Below are positions 35,779-44,880 of a stretch of 64,000 nt of DNA, piece after piece. The DNA lies in the NCBI GenBank assembly GCA_963579025.1, contig CAUZFZ010000031.1:12915-76914 (forward strand). Direction: 5' to 3'. Below the pieces are notes generated by a model. It was not told the DNA's origin, searched no databases, and was given only the letters and a program-made list of their open reading frames with translations. How positions within the stretch are numbered: the stretch's first letter is position 1; every line of letters starts with the position of its first letter. The stretch comes from CAUZFZ01 sp963579025 (GTDB taxonomy: Bacteria > Planctomycetota > Planctomycetia > Planctomycetales > Planctomycetaceae). Position numbers and translations under genes: made by a program.

Positions 35779-36429
35779 ATGAGTCTTCGCACTATTAGAC
35801 CTGGAGCTGTAATTCTCGGCATTGCCGTGAACGCTCCCGGTGTATCAATTCGTGAAACTCAGCGGCCGGTTGCGACCGTAGAAGCATCGCAGCAGCCAGT
35901 TGTGCGCGACGACCAGCAATTGCAGGCGCTTAGTGGAACGCTTGGTGATCTGATTGAGGTCGTCGGGGAATTCGAACAGCGGCGGCAGCAATCCCTAGAG
36001 GAACTCCAGCAGCTTTCCGTTGAGATCGCCTTCGTCGCTGCTGAACGAATCATTCGCGACAGCGTTGATCGGGGCGACTTCTCGATTGAGAAGATCATCA
36101 GGGAAACCGTTGAGCGTGCGGCACCCGCGAGTGTACTCAGCGTTGCTCTAAACCCGGCTGATCTGCAGTTGCTCGAGCTGGCCCGCGACGCGCACCCGCC
36201 ACCTGCGGAAATCGCGTCGCTGAACTTTGTCAGCGACCCGGGTATCACACCAGGGAGTTGTCGCGTCGCCTGCGAAGGGTTCGACATCTCATCGATTCTT
36301 GAAGACGAAATTGAAGAACTGAAACTGCACGTAATGCAGGGACTAGAGAATGCTCAAAGTGAACGTCGACAACCTGAAGCAGCAGATCGCGGAGTACGAC
36401 GCTACCCGGACCGTCGGGACACTGCGTAG
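35779..36429 (+). CDS. fliH: Export ATPase regulator FliH
   Basis: 216 residues, ATG at 35779, 4 bases after fliG. A helical middle (TLGDLIEVVGEFEQRRQQSLEELQQLSVEIAFVAAERII) and the FliH C-terminal fold (LNPADLQLLELARDA, SCRVACEGFDISSILEDEIEEL). Anchors the FliI ATPase to FliN. Its last 80 bases overlap the start of fliI in another frame, unusually long; the final 26 residues (from AQSERRQ) are therefore also constrained by fliI. Confidence 0.85.
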   Translation: MSLRTIRPGAVILGIAVNAPGVSIRETQRPVATVEASQQPVVRDDQQLQALSGTLGDLIEVVGEFEQRRQQSLEELQQLSVEIAFVAAERIIRDSVDRGDFSIEKIIRETVERAAPASVLSVALNPADLQLLELARDAHPPPAEIASLNFVSDPGITPGSCRVACEGFDISSILEDEIEELKLHVMQGLENAQSERRQPEAADRGVRRYPDRRDTA

Positions 36430-37666
36430 TGCGAACGGTGTGCTGCAGGCTTCGCTGCGAGGAGCGATCGGCGATCTGTGCCGCATTGAACTCGGACGAA
36501 ACCGATCCGTACCTGGTGAAGTCATCGGGTACCGGGATCGGTACGCGCAGATCCTGCCGTACGAAGATATCTCTGGACTGCCGTTTGACGCGTCAGTCAC
36601 ACACCTGAAGCGACGTCTGACGATCCCTTGCGGATGGAAGTTGCTGGGGCGAGTCATCGACGGGCTCGGGAGACCGATCGACAGTCAAGGAGCGGTTTAT
36701 GCGGGGCGGTACGTCGAAGTTCGGCGCTCCACACCCTCCGCACTCTCCAGGCCACGTATCACCAGGCCGTTCGTAACCGGTCAACGAGTCATCGACGGAC
36801 TGCTGACCTGTGGTGAAGGGCAACGAATCGGCTTTTTTGCCGGTGGTGGAGTTGGCAAGACAACGCTGCTTGCGGAAATCGCTCGCGGTTGTCGGAGTGA
36901 CATCAACGTCATCGCGATGATCGGCGAACGAGGCCGCGAGGTTCGGCCCTTTATTGAGGAAGCTCTTGGCGAGGACGGGCTTCGTCGCTCAGTTGTCGTT
37001 GTGGCAACCGGCGACGAACCCGCCGTCCTTCGCGTTCGCGCTGCCCAGACGGCAACGTCGATCGCGAACTGGTTTCGCAGCCAGGGCCAAAACGTTCTCG
37101 TGTTGTTCGACAGTCTTACGCGACTGGCAATGGCACAACGAGAAGTGGGGCTTCTGATGGGAGAGCCCCCAAGTGCACGCGGCTATCCGCCGTCGTCGTT
37201 TCGCGTTCTGGCGGAACTGCTGGAACAGTTTGGCGCGACCGAAACAGGATCAGTCACGGGAATCTTCACCGTACTGGTCGATGGCGATGACATCGACGAA
37301 CCGGTTTCCGACGCGGTACGGGCTCTGCTGGACGGCCATTTTGTGTTGACTCGCGCCCTTGCCGAGAAGGGACACTTTCCGGCGATCGATGTCAGCCAGA
37401 GTGTCAGCCGTCTGTTCACAGAAGTGAACGATGCGGCTCATCAGGCAAACGCGCTGAAGGTTCGGCAGATACTTGCGACTTACGCGGAAGTGGCCGATCT
37501 GATCCGCATCGGCGTCTACAAACAAGGGGCTTCGCCGCAGGTCGATCGTGCCGTTCAACTTCTACCGGCCATTGAGACATTGCAGCAACAGAAGACTGGT
37601 GAATTCAGCGATCTTGAGACGACACAAAACGCCATGCAGCAGATCGCTGCGGCATGGCCATATTGA
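36350..37666 (+). CDS. fliI: Flagellum-specific ATPase FliI
   Basis: 438 residues. Walker A GGGVGKTT at 165-172, Walker B VLVLFDSLTRLAMAQREVGLL, and the FliI/F1-beta motif GEPPSARGYPPSSFRVLAELLEQFG. The hexamer unfolds or releases export substrates at the gate entrance. Begins inside the end of fliH. Confidence 0.96.
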   Translation: MLKVNVDNLKQQIAEYDATRTVGTLRSANGVLQASLRGAIGDLCRIELGRNRSVPGEVIGYRDRYAQILPYEDISGLPFDASVTHLKRRLTIPCGWKLLGRVIDGLGRPIDSQGAVYAGRYVEVRRSTPSALSRPRITRPFVTGQRVIDGLLTCGEGQRIGFFAGGGVGKTTLLAEIARGCRSDINVIAMIGERGREVRPFIEEALGEDGLRRSVVVVATGDEPAVLRVRAAQTATSIANWFRSQGQNVLVLFDSLTRLAMAQREVGLLMGEPPSARGYPPSSFRVLAELLEQFGATETGSVTGIFTVLVDGDDIDEPVSDAVRALLDGHFVLTRALAEKGHFPAIDVSQSVSRLFTEVNDAAHQANALKVRQILATYAEVADLIRIGVYKQGASPQVDRAVQLLPAIETLQQQKTGEFSDLETTQNAMQQIAAAWPY

Positions 37667-37691
37667 GTTCAGCACAAACCGTGAAACACTC

Positions 37692-38147
37692 ATGAAGAGA
37701 TTCGATTTCCAATTGCAACCGCTACTACACCTCAGCAGACAGAAGGAACGTCTGATTGAGCTGAAGGAGAAGCAGTTGCGCGCGGACATTGAACAGGCGC
37801 GGCAACAACAGACAGCCCTCGCAAAACGAGTTATGGAATCGGCAGACCGACTCGGGAAGACCGCACGATCAACAACGTCAGTGGCCGATTTCGTCACTCA
37901 GTGCGACTTCGAGCGGGCGACGATCAATCAAATTGCGAAACTGGAAGACAACGTCGAATCACTGACAAGTTCGCTCGCGGAAACAGTGCAGGAGAGACTG
38001 ACTCAGCGACAGGAAACTCAGTCTCTGGAGACGCTGCGGCAGAACCGGTGGCAGACATGGCGAAAGGATGGAGTTCGTGCAGCTCAGGAACAGTTGATCG
38101 AACAACTGGTGCGACCGGTTGAGCTGAACTCAGCAGACGAAGGTTGA
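37692..38147 (+). CDS. fliJ: Export chaperone FliJ
   Basis: 151 residues from ATG at 37692. MKRFDFQLQPLLHLSRQKERLIELKEKQLRADIEQARQQQ is the antiparallel coiled-coil FliJ pattern, which mimics the F1 gamma subunit inside the FliI hexamer. Position directly after fliI supports the call. The frame extends upstream into fliI but has no better start. Confidence 0.85.
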   Translation: MKRFDFQLQPLLHLSRQKERLIELKEKQLRADIEQARQQQTALAKRVMESADRLGKTARSTTSVADFVTQCDFERATINQIAKLEDNVESLTSSLAETVQERLTQRQETQSLETLRQNRWQTWRKDGVRAAQEQLIEQLVRPVELNSADEG

Positions 38148-38161
38148 AAAAGGAGCCAGGG

Positions 38162-38923
38162 ATGGCACGCATACTGACAGCAGGAATCGTTGGACTGCTC
38201 TCGTTTGGCCTTGCCGCCGGCGGGTCGATCTTTCTTCAGAAATCGAAGACGACAGAGACGGTCGAGGCAGACGTTACGGATCCGACGCAGGACACAACTT
38301 CGGGTTCCACCAATCCAGGTTCAACGTTTGAGACAGACAGCACATCGGTCGAACTGCCGATCGCAGTCCGGGCCACACCTGCCAGCCCGGAAGAGATTGT
38401 CCGATACGGCATGACGTTTCAGAAACGTGAAGAGGCGTTGAAACAACGTGAAGAGGAACTTCGTCAGGAACGACTGCGGCTGAAGCTTGTGTCCGAAGAC
38501 GTTCGCGCCGAGCAACGTGAGTTGGAGGGCCTCGAGCAGCAGATTCGAGGAAAGCTCGTCGCTGCTGAAGGCGTGCTTAAGCAGATTGGCGACCAACAGC
38601 AGGAAATGAAGAAGCAGCAGGAAGAAGCGAAAACGGAACTCGACAAGTTCGACAAGCTGCAGACTCAAGTCGACGAAGGTGAGGAAGCGAACATCAAGAA
38701 GATGTCTGACTGGTTCCAGGCAATGGTACCGGAAAAGGCAGCTGACTATCTGCGCGAGATGGTGGATGAAGGCCAGATGCCAACGGCCGTCAAGATCCTC
38801 GCCAACCTTGAACAGCGGGATGCCTCGAAGATTCTTGCAGCAATGAACGATTCCTCGCTCGTCGTTCAGTTGGTAGAGGAGTTCAAAGGACTCAGGCGGC
38901 CGGAGAAGGCAAAGGTTCGGTAG
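38162..38923 (+). CDS. MotE-like protein with MgtE_N-type domain
   Basis: 253 residues from ATG at 38162, with AAGGAG upstream. N-terminal membrane anchor (TAGIVGLLSFGLAAGGSIFL), a Thr/Asp-rich linker, a long coiled coil (about 85-180, REEALKQREEELRQERLRLK and on), then the MgtE N-terminal-like superhelix: WFQAMVPEKAADYLREMVDEGQMPTAVKILANLEQRDASKILAAM. Such proteins sit after fliJ in many flagellar operons and are related to the MotE stator-assembly chaperone. Exact role unproven. Confidence 0.78.
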   Translation: MARILTAGIVGLLSFGLAAGGSIFLQKSKTTETVEADVTDPTQDTTSGSTNPGSTFETDSTSVELPIAVRATPASPEEIVRYGMTFQKREEALKQREEELRQERLRLKLVSEDVRAEQRELEGLEQQIRGKLVAAEGVLKQIGDQQQEMKKQQEEAKTELDKFDKLQTQVDEGEEANIKKMSDWFQAMVPEKAADYLREMVDEGQMPTAVKILANLEQRDASKILAAMNDSSLVVQLVEEFKGLRRPEKAKVR

Positions 38924-38961
38924 AACTGTGGCTGTCGTGATATTCAAGGGAAGGAAGACTC

Positions 38962-39474
38962 ATGGCCGACGAAGAACAGGTAGATGGTGACGTTCCGGAA
39001 GAGGGCAAGAAAAAGGGTGGTGGCATCCTCATCGTAGCCGTGGCGCTTGTCATGGGTGCCGCTGGTTTCGCCGTGCCCCATTTTGTGCCGTCACTTGTGG
39101 GTGCCGAGCCGGTTGATGAGACACCGAAGTCACCGATTCTCCGACCCGAGGAAGATCAGGACTTCGTGCCGTTCGGCGAGGTCGTCGTCAACCTGGATGA
39201 AGAACGACTCAGTCGTTACCTGCGAACCAGCATCACGCTTCAGGTCGACAAGTCGAAAAAGGAAGAAATTGAAAAACTGATTGAGGCAAAAAAGGCAATT
39301 CTCAAGAACTGGCTGATTGGCTTTCTGGCCGACAAAGACATGGATCAAATTCGCGGAGCGGCAGGTCAGAACCGAATCCGCCGTCAGATTCAGGACCATA
39401 TGAATACGACTCTGTTCGACGATGGCTACGACCACATTCACGACGTTCTCTTTGAAGAATTCAACGTTCAATGA
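38962..39474 (+). CDS. fliL: Flagellar stator-associated protein FliL
   Basis: 170 residues. One membrane helix (GGGILIVAVALVMGAAGFAV) after a charged N-terminus. Periplasmic domain: FVPFGEVVVNLDEERLSRYLRTSITLQVDKSKKEEIEKLIEAKKAILKNWLIGFLADKDMDQIRG, characteristic of FliL. Supports stator units at high load. Overlaps fliM-like by 4 bases. Confidence 0.93.
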   Translation: MADEEQVDGDVPEEGKKKGGGILIVAVALVMGAAGFAVPHFVPSLVGAEPVDETPKSPILRPEEDQDFVPFGEVVVNLDEERLSRYLRTSITLQVDKSKKEEIEKLIEAKKAILKNWLIGFLADKDMDQIRGAAGQNRIRRQIQDHMNTTLFDDGYDHIHDVLFEEFNVQ

Positions 39475-40343
39475 CGCGCGACGACAGCATTAATCCGTTC
39501 GATTTCCGCACGCCGAGTAATCTCGCCGATCAGGTCGAGGACCAGCTCGCGACGTGGCAGCGGACGTTGTGCGAAACCGTTGCCGAGCAGTGGAATCAAC
39601 ACCTGTCGCAACCGGTGGAGTGGTCTTCCGATTCACGTCATGCGCGCCGAGCGGCGCTGGCGGTCTCACAACTGCCCGCCGCTTCGCTCGGGCTGCGACT
39701 GGCGCTGCGCAGCCGCAATGAGCTTTCTCTCTTCGTCTTCTCGCGACAGATGCTGTTGGGGCTCGTGCAAAACACGATGGGAAATGTGGGTGAGGAGCTG
39801 CCCGCGGACCGTGAACTGACCAGCCTGGAATTGTCGCTGGTCGAGCTGCTGATGCAGGAACTGGTTGTCGCGGCAGGTGATGCGATGCCTGGTGCGGAGC
39901 CGCTGCCCTGTGATTTTCAGGGTTGGGAACTCCGACCACATCGCACACGGCTCTTTACCAGTTCCGAGAGTCTTGTCGTGTCCACGTTCACCGTTATCGC
40001 TGGAGAGCACAAACACGAATGCACCTGGCTGGTTCGGCAGTCACTCCTGCACGACATGTTTGAGGATGCCTCGGAAGTGCCAGCAGACGATGGAGTGGAT
40101 CACAAGCAGATGCTCGAGCAGGTGGCCCTTGAGATTCCATTCCCGGTTGTGGTGCGTCTCGGCAAAGCGCAGTTGAAACTAATGGATCTTGCATCACTCC
40201 AGCCTGGTGATGTCATCATTCTGGACCAGCCAATCCGTGAACAACTTGAAGTCGTCGTATCGGACCGTGTTCGATTCAAAGGCCGAGCCGGACGTTCCGG
40301 TTCTCGCCGGGCATTTCAAATCGAAGTTGTTGCAAACGATTAA
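39471..40343 (+). CDS. fliM: FliM-like switch protein with SpoA domain
   Basis: 290 residues. Middle part (LELSLVELLMQELVVAAGDAM and ESLVVSTFTVIAGEHKHECTWLVRQSLLHDMF) is CheC/FliM-like, and the C-terminal SpoA domain reads IPFPVVVRLGKAQLKLMDLASLQPGDVIILDQPIREQLEVVV. Shorter than usual FliM (330). The N-terminal CheY-P binding segment (LSQxEIDALL) is not seen, so rotation switching may work differently. C-ring component. Confidence 0.82.
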   Translation: MTRDDSINPFDFRTPSNLADQVEDQLATWQRTLCETVAEQWNQHLSQPVEWSSDSRHARRAALAVSQLPAASLGLRLALRSRNELSLFVFSRQMLLGLVQNTMGNVGEELPADRELTSLELSLVELLMQELVVAAGDAMPGAEPLPCDFQGWELRPHRTRLFTSSESLVVSTFTVIAGEHKHECTWLVRQSLLHDMFEDASEVPADDGVDHKQMLEQVALEIPFPVVVRLGKAQLKLMDLASLQPGDVIILDQPIREQLEVVVSDRVRFKGRAGRSGSRRAFQIEVVAND

Positions 40344-40361
40344 ATCAGAACAGGTAATGTC

Positions 40362-40766
40362 ATGGCAGATGCACAAAGTGAATCAGGACAGGTGGGCGTC
40401 GCCGAACCGGCTGCGGCAGACTTCGTGCCCGAATCACCAGGGACTGGCGTTGCTACGGAATCTCAAGTGAGGCAGCCGGAGTTTTCACCACTGCGTGACG
40501 CGTCCGCAGGGCCGGGACCTGGTTCCATTGGTCGATTCTACGACGTTGACGTCACGGTCTGGGCAGAACTGGGAAGAGTGTCAATACCACTGGGGCAGCT
40601 CGTTCGCTTAAGCGAAGGGTCAGTCATCGAGCTGGGACGTCCGGTGTCTGAACCGATCGACCTGATGGCGCAGGGAGTTCGGGTCGCAACCGGTGAAGTT
40701 GTCGTCGTTGATGACTGCTTCGCATTGCGGATCAAGGAAATCGAAGCCCCTCCGGAAACTCACTGA
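40362..40766 (+). CDS. fliN: Flagellar switch protein FliN
   Basis: 134 residues. Low-complexity N-terminus, then SpoA: FYDVDVTVWAELGRVSIPLGQLVRLSEGSVIELGRPVSEPIDLMAQGVRVATGEVVVVDDCFALRI, fully FliN-like. Forms the base of the C-ring and docks FliH. 19 bases after fliM. Confidence 0.94.
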   Translation: MADAQSESGQVGVAEPAAADFVPESPGTGVATESQVRQPEFSPLRDASAGPGPGSIGRFYDVDVTVWAELGRVSIPLGQLVRLSEGSVIELGRPVSEPIDLMAQGVRVATGEVVVVDDCFALRIKEIEAPPETH

Positions 40767-40778
40767 GAGGAATTCGCC

Positions 40779-41687
40779 ATGCGTGAATGGATTCACCGGG
40801 CGCAAGTCTACTTTCTGTGTCTACTAACGCTGTCCGTTGGCCACTGGGCAGCGGCCGACGAGCCTGCTCGCCCGCAAGTCGAGCCGACCGCCGCAACGTC
40901 GGATACGTCTGCGCCGCTTCCGATGCATGTCGATCAGTTCGAAGCCTTGCAGGGACAAGGTCCGTCAACGTTCACAGATCGTCTGCGGGAACAACTTAAG
41001 CAGTCAGAGATGCCGGATCGAGCAATCTCCGACGTGATGCTGGCGTCATTCGAATATGCCGGATCTGAGTCAATCGAGGCCCAATCCGATACTCCACCAA
41101 CTTCCAGCAAGCCAGCCTTCACGACGGTACCAGATTCGCTTTCAACTGACTCAACACCGGCAAAAGAAGATACGCCGAACTCCGTGGACAGCGAGGCCAT
41201 CCCGGAGTGGACTGGCAACGCTCCCCCGGAAGCACTCGATCTGGAAGAACTCGTAACCCGACTGGCAATCGGGACGGGGATCGTCCTCCTTGTTGCCGTC
41301 GTTTCCGTTCTCGTGATCCGAAAATGGTTGGGACCGGCTGCAACGCTGCGACAACCAGTTACCCAGCGGCTACGGCATATTGAGTCTCTCGTCCTGCCTC
41401 AACGAGCGTCCATCCAGCTTGTTGAACTGGATGGAAGGCCGATTCTGATTGGCATGAATGCCGACGGACTGCAGACCATAACTCCAATTGAACGCTCGTT
41501 TTCCGAGAGTCTCAGTGCGATCAAAGAAGAGGACACGTCCGAGCCGGTGCCCTTAGACGACGGGTTCGTTACGGCGATCGCTCCGGAAGAAACGACCGTT
41601 TCAACAATACGACCTGCTGCCGAGTCATGGACGGGCAAAGCAGCGGCCTTCCTGAGTTCACACCTGACACCGGCTCGACAGAGCTAA
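40779..41687 (+). CDS. fliO: Flagellar biosynthesis protein FliO-like
   Basis: 302 residues, longer than classical FliO. Signal sequence (YFLCLLTLSVGHWAAAD), a disordered acidic region, one membrane helix (LAIGTGIVLLVAVVSVLVI), then a cytoplasmic part with RHIESLVLPQRASIQLVELDGRPILIGMNADGLQTI, the FliO motif. Needed for stable FliP assembly. Located between fliN and fliP, where fliO is expected. Confidence 0.85.
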   Translation: MREWIHRAQVYFLCLLTLSVGHWAAADEPARPQVEPTAATSDTSAPLPMHVDQFEALQGQGPSTFTDRLREQLKQSEMPDRAISDVMLASFEYAGSESIEAQSDTPPTSSKPAFTTVPDSLSTDSTPAKEDTPNSVDSEAIPEWTGNAPPEALDLEELVTRLAIGTGIVLLVAVVSVLVIRKWLGPAATLRQPVTQRLRHIESLVLPQRASIQLVELDGRPILIGMNADGLQTITPIERSFSESLSAIKEEDTSEPVPLDDGFVTAIAPEETTVSTIRPAAESWTGKAAAFLSSHLTPARQS

Positions 41688-41739
41688 ACACACTCGTACT
41701 TCGCGAAACAATCTTGCGTTACACGGCAAAGGGACAAGG

Positions 41740-42420
41740 ATGTCCAACTCGCTGGAACTCGTTGAACAGGTCGCACAGAGCGGCGTCTTTGACGACATGG
41801 CTCCGCCGCTGAAAGTCGCCCTGTTTCTGGGTTCGTTGGCTTTTCTAACGACCGCGCTGGTTACGGTGACGGCGTTCACTCGAATCGTGATCGTGCTGTC
41901 GTTCGTCCGTCGAGCGCTTTCGACGCAGGAGATTCCGCCGACACCAGTGATCCTCGGGCTGTCGATCTTTCTCACGTTTTTCGTGATGGGGCCTACCTTT
42001 GATCAAGCCACCGAGACGGCGATTGTCCCGTACATCAACGGCAAAATCGAAGGCGGCGAGGCAATCAGCAATGCTGCCAACGCTCTGCATGGGTTCATGG
42101 TCCGTCAGGTCAGGAAGCGAGATCTGGCTCTGTTCATTCATATGGCAAAGATCGAGTCGCCAAAGACGGCCGCTGATACACCGCTACGTGTTCTGATTCC
42201 AGCATTCATAATCAGCGAACTCAAGACGGCATTCGTCATGGGATTCTGTATCTACATTCCGTTTCTCCTCATCGACCTGGTGGTGTCTACGATTCTGATG
42301 GCGATGGGCATGATGATGATGCCACCGGTTGTCATCTCGACACCGCTGAAGATTCTTCTGTTTGTCCTCGTCGACGGCTGGCAGCTTGTGACCCAGGCTC
42401 TCACCGCCAGCTTCAAGTGA
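41740..42420 (+). CDS. fliP: Flagellar export gate protein FliP
   Basis: 226 residues. LKVALFLGSLAFLTTALVTVTAFTRIVIVLSFVRRAL, PPTPVILGLSIFLTFFVMGP, RVLIPAFIISELKTAFVMGFCIYIPFLLIDLVVSTILMAMGMMMMPPVVISTPLKILLFVLVDGWQLV: FliP throughout. N-terminal signal sequence common in enteric FliP is absent or short. Pentamer at the core of the export gate. Confidence 0.96.
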   Translation: MSNSLELVEQVAQSGVFDDMAPPLKVALFLGSLAFLTTALVTVTAFTRIVIVLSFVRRALSTQEIPPTPVILGLSIFLTFFVMGPTFDQATETAIVPYINGKIEGGEAISNAANALHGFMVRQVRKRDLALFIHMAKIESPKTAADTPLRVLIPAFIISELKTAFVMGFCIYIPFLLIDLVVSTILMAMGMMMMPPVVISTPLKILLFVLVDGWQLVTQALTASFK

Positions 42421-42494
42421 CTGTATTCAAACACCCCAGTACTGCGTTTGTAATCTGATTCTGTTTCCGAGTTGAACAAGGATGTTCATCGGCA

Positions 42495-44654
42495 ATGGCA
42501 ACTCTGGCCGCCACCTCTGACAGTAACATCGCATTCGCTCGACGTAGCGAACTGATGCTGGCTGCGCTACTGCTGATGGTCATCATCACGCTGCTTGTGC
42601 CGCTGCCGACGATGTTGCTCGACATGCTGCTGGCGATGGACATTGCCGCAACGATTCTGCTGATGCTGATTGCACTCAGCGCGAAGCAGCCACTCGATCT
42701 TTCCGTGTTTCCGTCGCTGCTGCTGCTGCTGACGCTTTACCGACTGTCACTCAATGTCGCGACAACCCGGCTGATTCTGCTCGATGGAGATGCCGGCCGA
42801 CTGGTGACCGCGTTCGGCGGAATGGTCGTCGGCGGGAACCTCGTTGTTGGATTGGTCATCTTCCTGATTCTGGTGATCATTCAATTCGTCGTGATCACAA
42901 AGGGAGCTGGTCGGGTTTCCGAAGTTGCGGCGAGATTCACTCTCGATGCATTGCCCGGAAAGCAGATGGCAATCGACGCCGAACTGAACGCCGGTTCGAT
43001 CGATGACGTCGAAGCGAAACATCGACGTGCGCATCTGGCCCGGGAAGCCGAGTTCCATGGAGCGATGGATGGTGCGAGCAAATTCGTTCGCGGGGATGCG
43101 ATTGCCGGACTGATCATTACGGCAATCAACCTTCTGGGTGGAATCATCCTCGGACTGACCGACGGTCTTGGACTTAGCGAGGCCGTTCGTCGTTATTCAA
43201 TTCTGACAGTTGGCGACGGCCTGATTTCACAGATTCCGGCGCTCATCGTGGCGACAACTTCCGGGATGATTGTGACCAAGGCCGCTTCGGATTCGACCCT
43301 TGGTACGGAGATCGGAACACAGCTTCTGGAGAATCGTCGCCCGCTCTACATCGGCGCCGGAATTCTTTTCATTCTCTCGCTGGCTCCCGGTATGCCGACG
43401 CTGCCGTTTCTTGCTGTCAGCCTGGGTCTCGTCATTTTCCTTCGTCGGTCTGACCGGAAGAAGACCGTCGCGACTCCGCCTGCCCCAACGACTCCTCGAC
43501 CGAAGAAGGAAGAGCGAGAGGAAGAGCAACTGGACACGTTCCTGCAGACTGACCGGATCGTTGTTGAACTTGGCCGCGACCTCATCCCGCTCGTTGACTC
43601 GAGGCAGTCGAAGGGGCTCGCCGACCGTATCAGTGGGCTCCGTAACGACCTGACTCGGAAACACGATCTGTGGGTTCCGTCGATCCGAATTCGCGACAAC
43701 ATCGAATTGGCTGGCACCGAATACCGCTTCCTGATTGCTGGCCGCGAGATTAGTCGTTCGACGCTGCATCCCGAGAGGCTTCTGGCCATCGATCCCGGTG
43801 GAGTTCGATTCCAGGTTGACGGCGAGGAGACACAGGAGCCTTCGTTCGGTCTGCCTGCACGGTGGATTCACCAGAACGATCGGCAGCGGGCCGAGCTTGC
43901 GGGCTACACGGTCGTCGATCCTCCCATGGTTCTAATTACGCACCTGGGAGAAATCCTGCAGAGACACGCGTCCGAGCTGCTTAGTCGTGAGGACTTAACT
44001 CGCATGCTTGAGCGGCTGCGCGACACGGCACCAACCATCGTCGACGAACTCAAGCCGGACCTGCTTCGAGTTGGAGTCGTTCACAGTGTCCTCGTACAGC
44101 TCCTGCAGGAGCGGGTGCCGATTACAAATCTCGTCGGCATAGTGGAATCGCTCGTCAGCCACGCGGCACGGACAAAAGACCCGGCGGAACTCGTGGAGCG
44201 GGTTCGGACGGATCTTTCCCGAGACATCTGTGACCGCTTTCGTGATGCCGACGGTCGCGTGCGTGTCATCGTGCTTGAGCCGCACCTGGAAATGAAACTG
44301 CGAGAGTGTCTGCAGGACAACGGCAACCTGGCCTTACCGCCGGCTCAATACGAGAAACTGGCGACCCGACTAAATGAAGAGTGGCAGAAACTGGCGCTGC
44401 AGGAACAGGAAGCCGCTCTGCTTGTTGACGGAACGCTTCGCCGGCCGACGCGACGATCTGTCGAACGTGCCGTGCGCGACCTTGCTGTCATTTCTTACAC
44501 GGAAATACCCACCGATCTGATCATCGAGCCGGTGGCCATGCTCCGCTTGAACGAGATCTTTCCGGCGCAGACGTCAGCGGACGTTCCAACTTCCATGTCG
44601 ACTCCGTCGGCACCGGTATCCGCGTCTCCTTTGACTGACTTGAACGCTGCATAA
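42495..44654 (+). CDS. flhA: Flagellar export gate protein FlhA
   Basis: 719 residues (usual about 690). Multiple membrane helices in the first 300 residues, the conserved FHIPEP region (GAGRVSEVAARFTLDALPGKQMAIDAELNAG and REAEFHGAMDGASKFVRGDAIAG), then the cytoplasmic substrate-docking domain (RETPxxx-type ending ARDLAVISYTEIPTDLIIEPVAML). Nonameric ring that uses proton motive force. The 74-base gap upstream is the largest in this segment. Confidence 0.96.
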   Translation: MATLAATSDSNIAFARRSELMLAALLLMVIITLLVPLPTMLLDMLLAMDIAATILLMLIALSAKQPLDLSVFPSLLLLLTLYRLSLNVATTRLILLDGDAGRLVTAFGGMVVGGNLVVGLVIFLILVIIQFVVITKGAGRVSEVAARFTLDALPGKQMAIDAELNAGSIDDVEAKHRRAHLAREAEFHGAMDGASKFVRGDAIAGLIITAINLLGGIILGLTDGLGLSEAVRRYSILTVGDGLISQIPALIVATTSGMIVTKAASDSTLGTEIGTQLLENRRPLYIGAGILFILSLAPGMPTLPFLAVSLGLVIFLRRSDRKKTVATPPAPTTPRPKKEEREEEQLDTFLQTDRIVVELGRDLIPLVDSRQSKGLADRISGLRNDLTRKHDLWVPSIRIRDNIELAGTEYRFLIAGREISRSTLHPERLLAIDPGGVRFQVDGEETQEPSFGLPARWIHQNDRQRAELAGYTVVDPPMVLITHLGEILQRHASELLSREDLTRMLERLRDTAPTIVDELKPDLLRVGVVHSVLVQLLQERVPITNLVGIVESLVSHAARTKDPAELVERVRTDLSRDICDRFRDADGRVRVIVLEPHLEMKLRECLQDNGNLALPPAQYEKLATRLNEEWQKLALQEQEAALLVDGTLRRPTRRSVERAVRDLAVISYTEIPTDLIIEPVAMLRLNEIFPAQTSADVPTSMSTPSAPVSASPLTDLNAA

Positions 44655-44662
44655 GGACTTCA

Positions 44663-44878
44663 ATGAGTATTCACTCTGCATCAACGAAACGGCAACCGGC
44701 CCGTCCCTGGGGACGCGCGGCCGGGCTGTTGACGGGATGCGCTGTCACTCTGACTGGCGTAGCGATCGGACTGAATCCCGACGTGATTGCAATTCGCGCT
44801 AGCTGCAGTGGCATACTGATCGGCACGCTCACGGCAATTGGCATGGCATTTCTCCGTTCCTCTCAGGAAAGGGGATAG
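44663..44878 (+). CDS. Small two-helix membrane protein, unknown
   Basis: 71 residues, AAGGA six bases before ATG, 8 bases after flhA and 2 before fliA. Two hydrophobic segments (AAGLLTGCAVTLTGVAIGL and AIRASCSGILIGTLTAIGMAFL) with a basic N-terminus. It occupies the place where flhF or flhG usually lie, but has no resemblance to them. Function unknown; tight packing argues it is real. Confidence 0.7.
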   Translation: MSIHSASTKRQPARPWGRAAGLLTGCAVTLTGVAIGLNPDVIAIRASCSGILIGTLTAIGMAFLRSSQERG

Positions 44879-44880
44879 TC

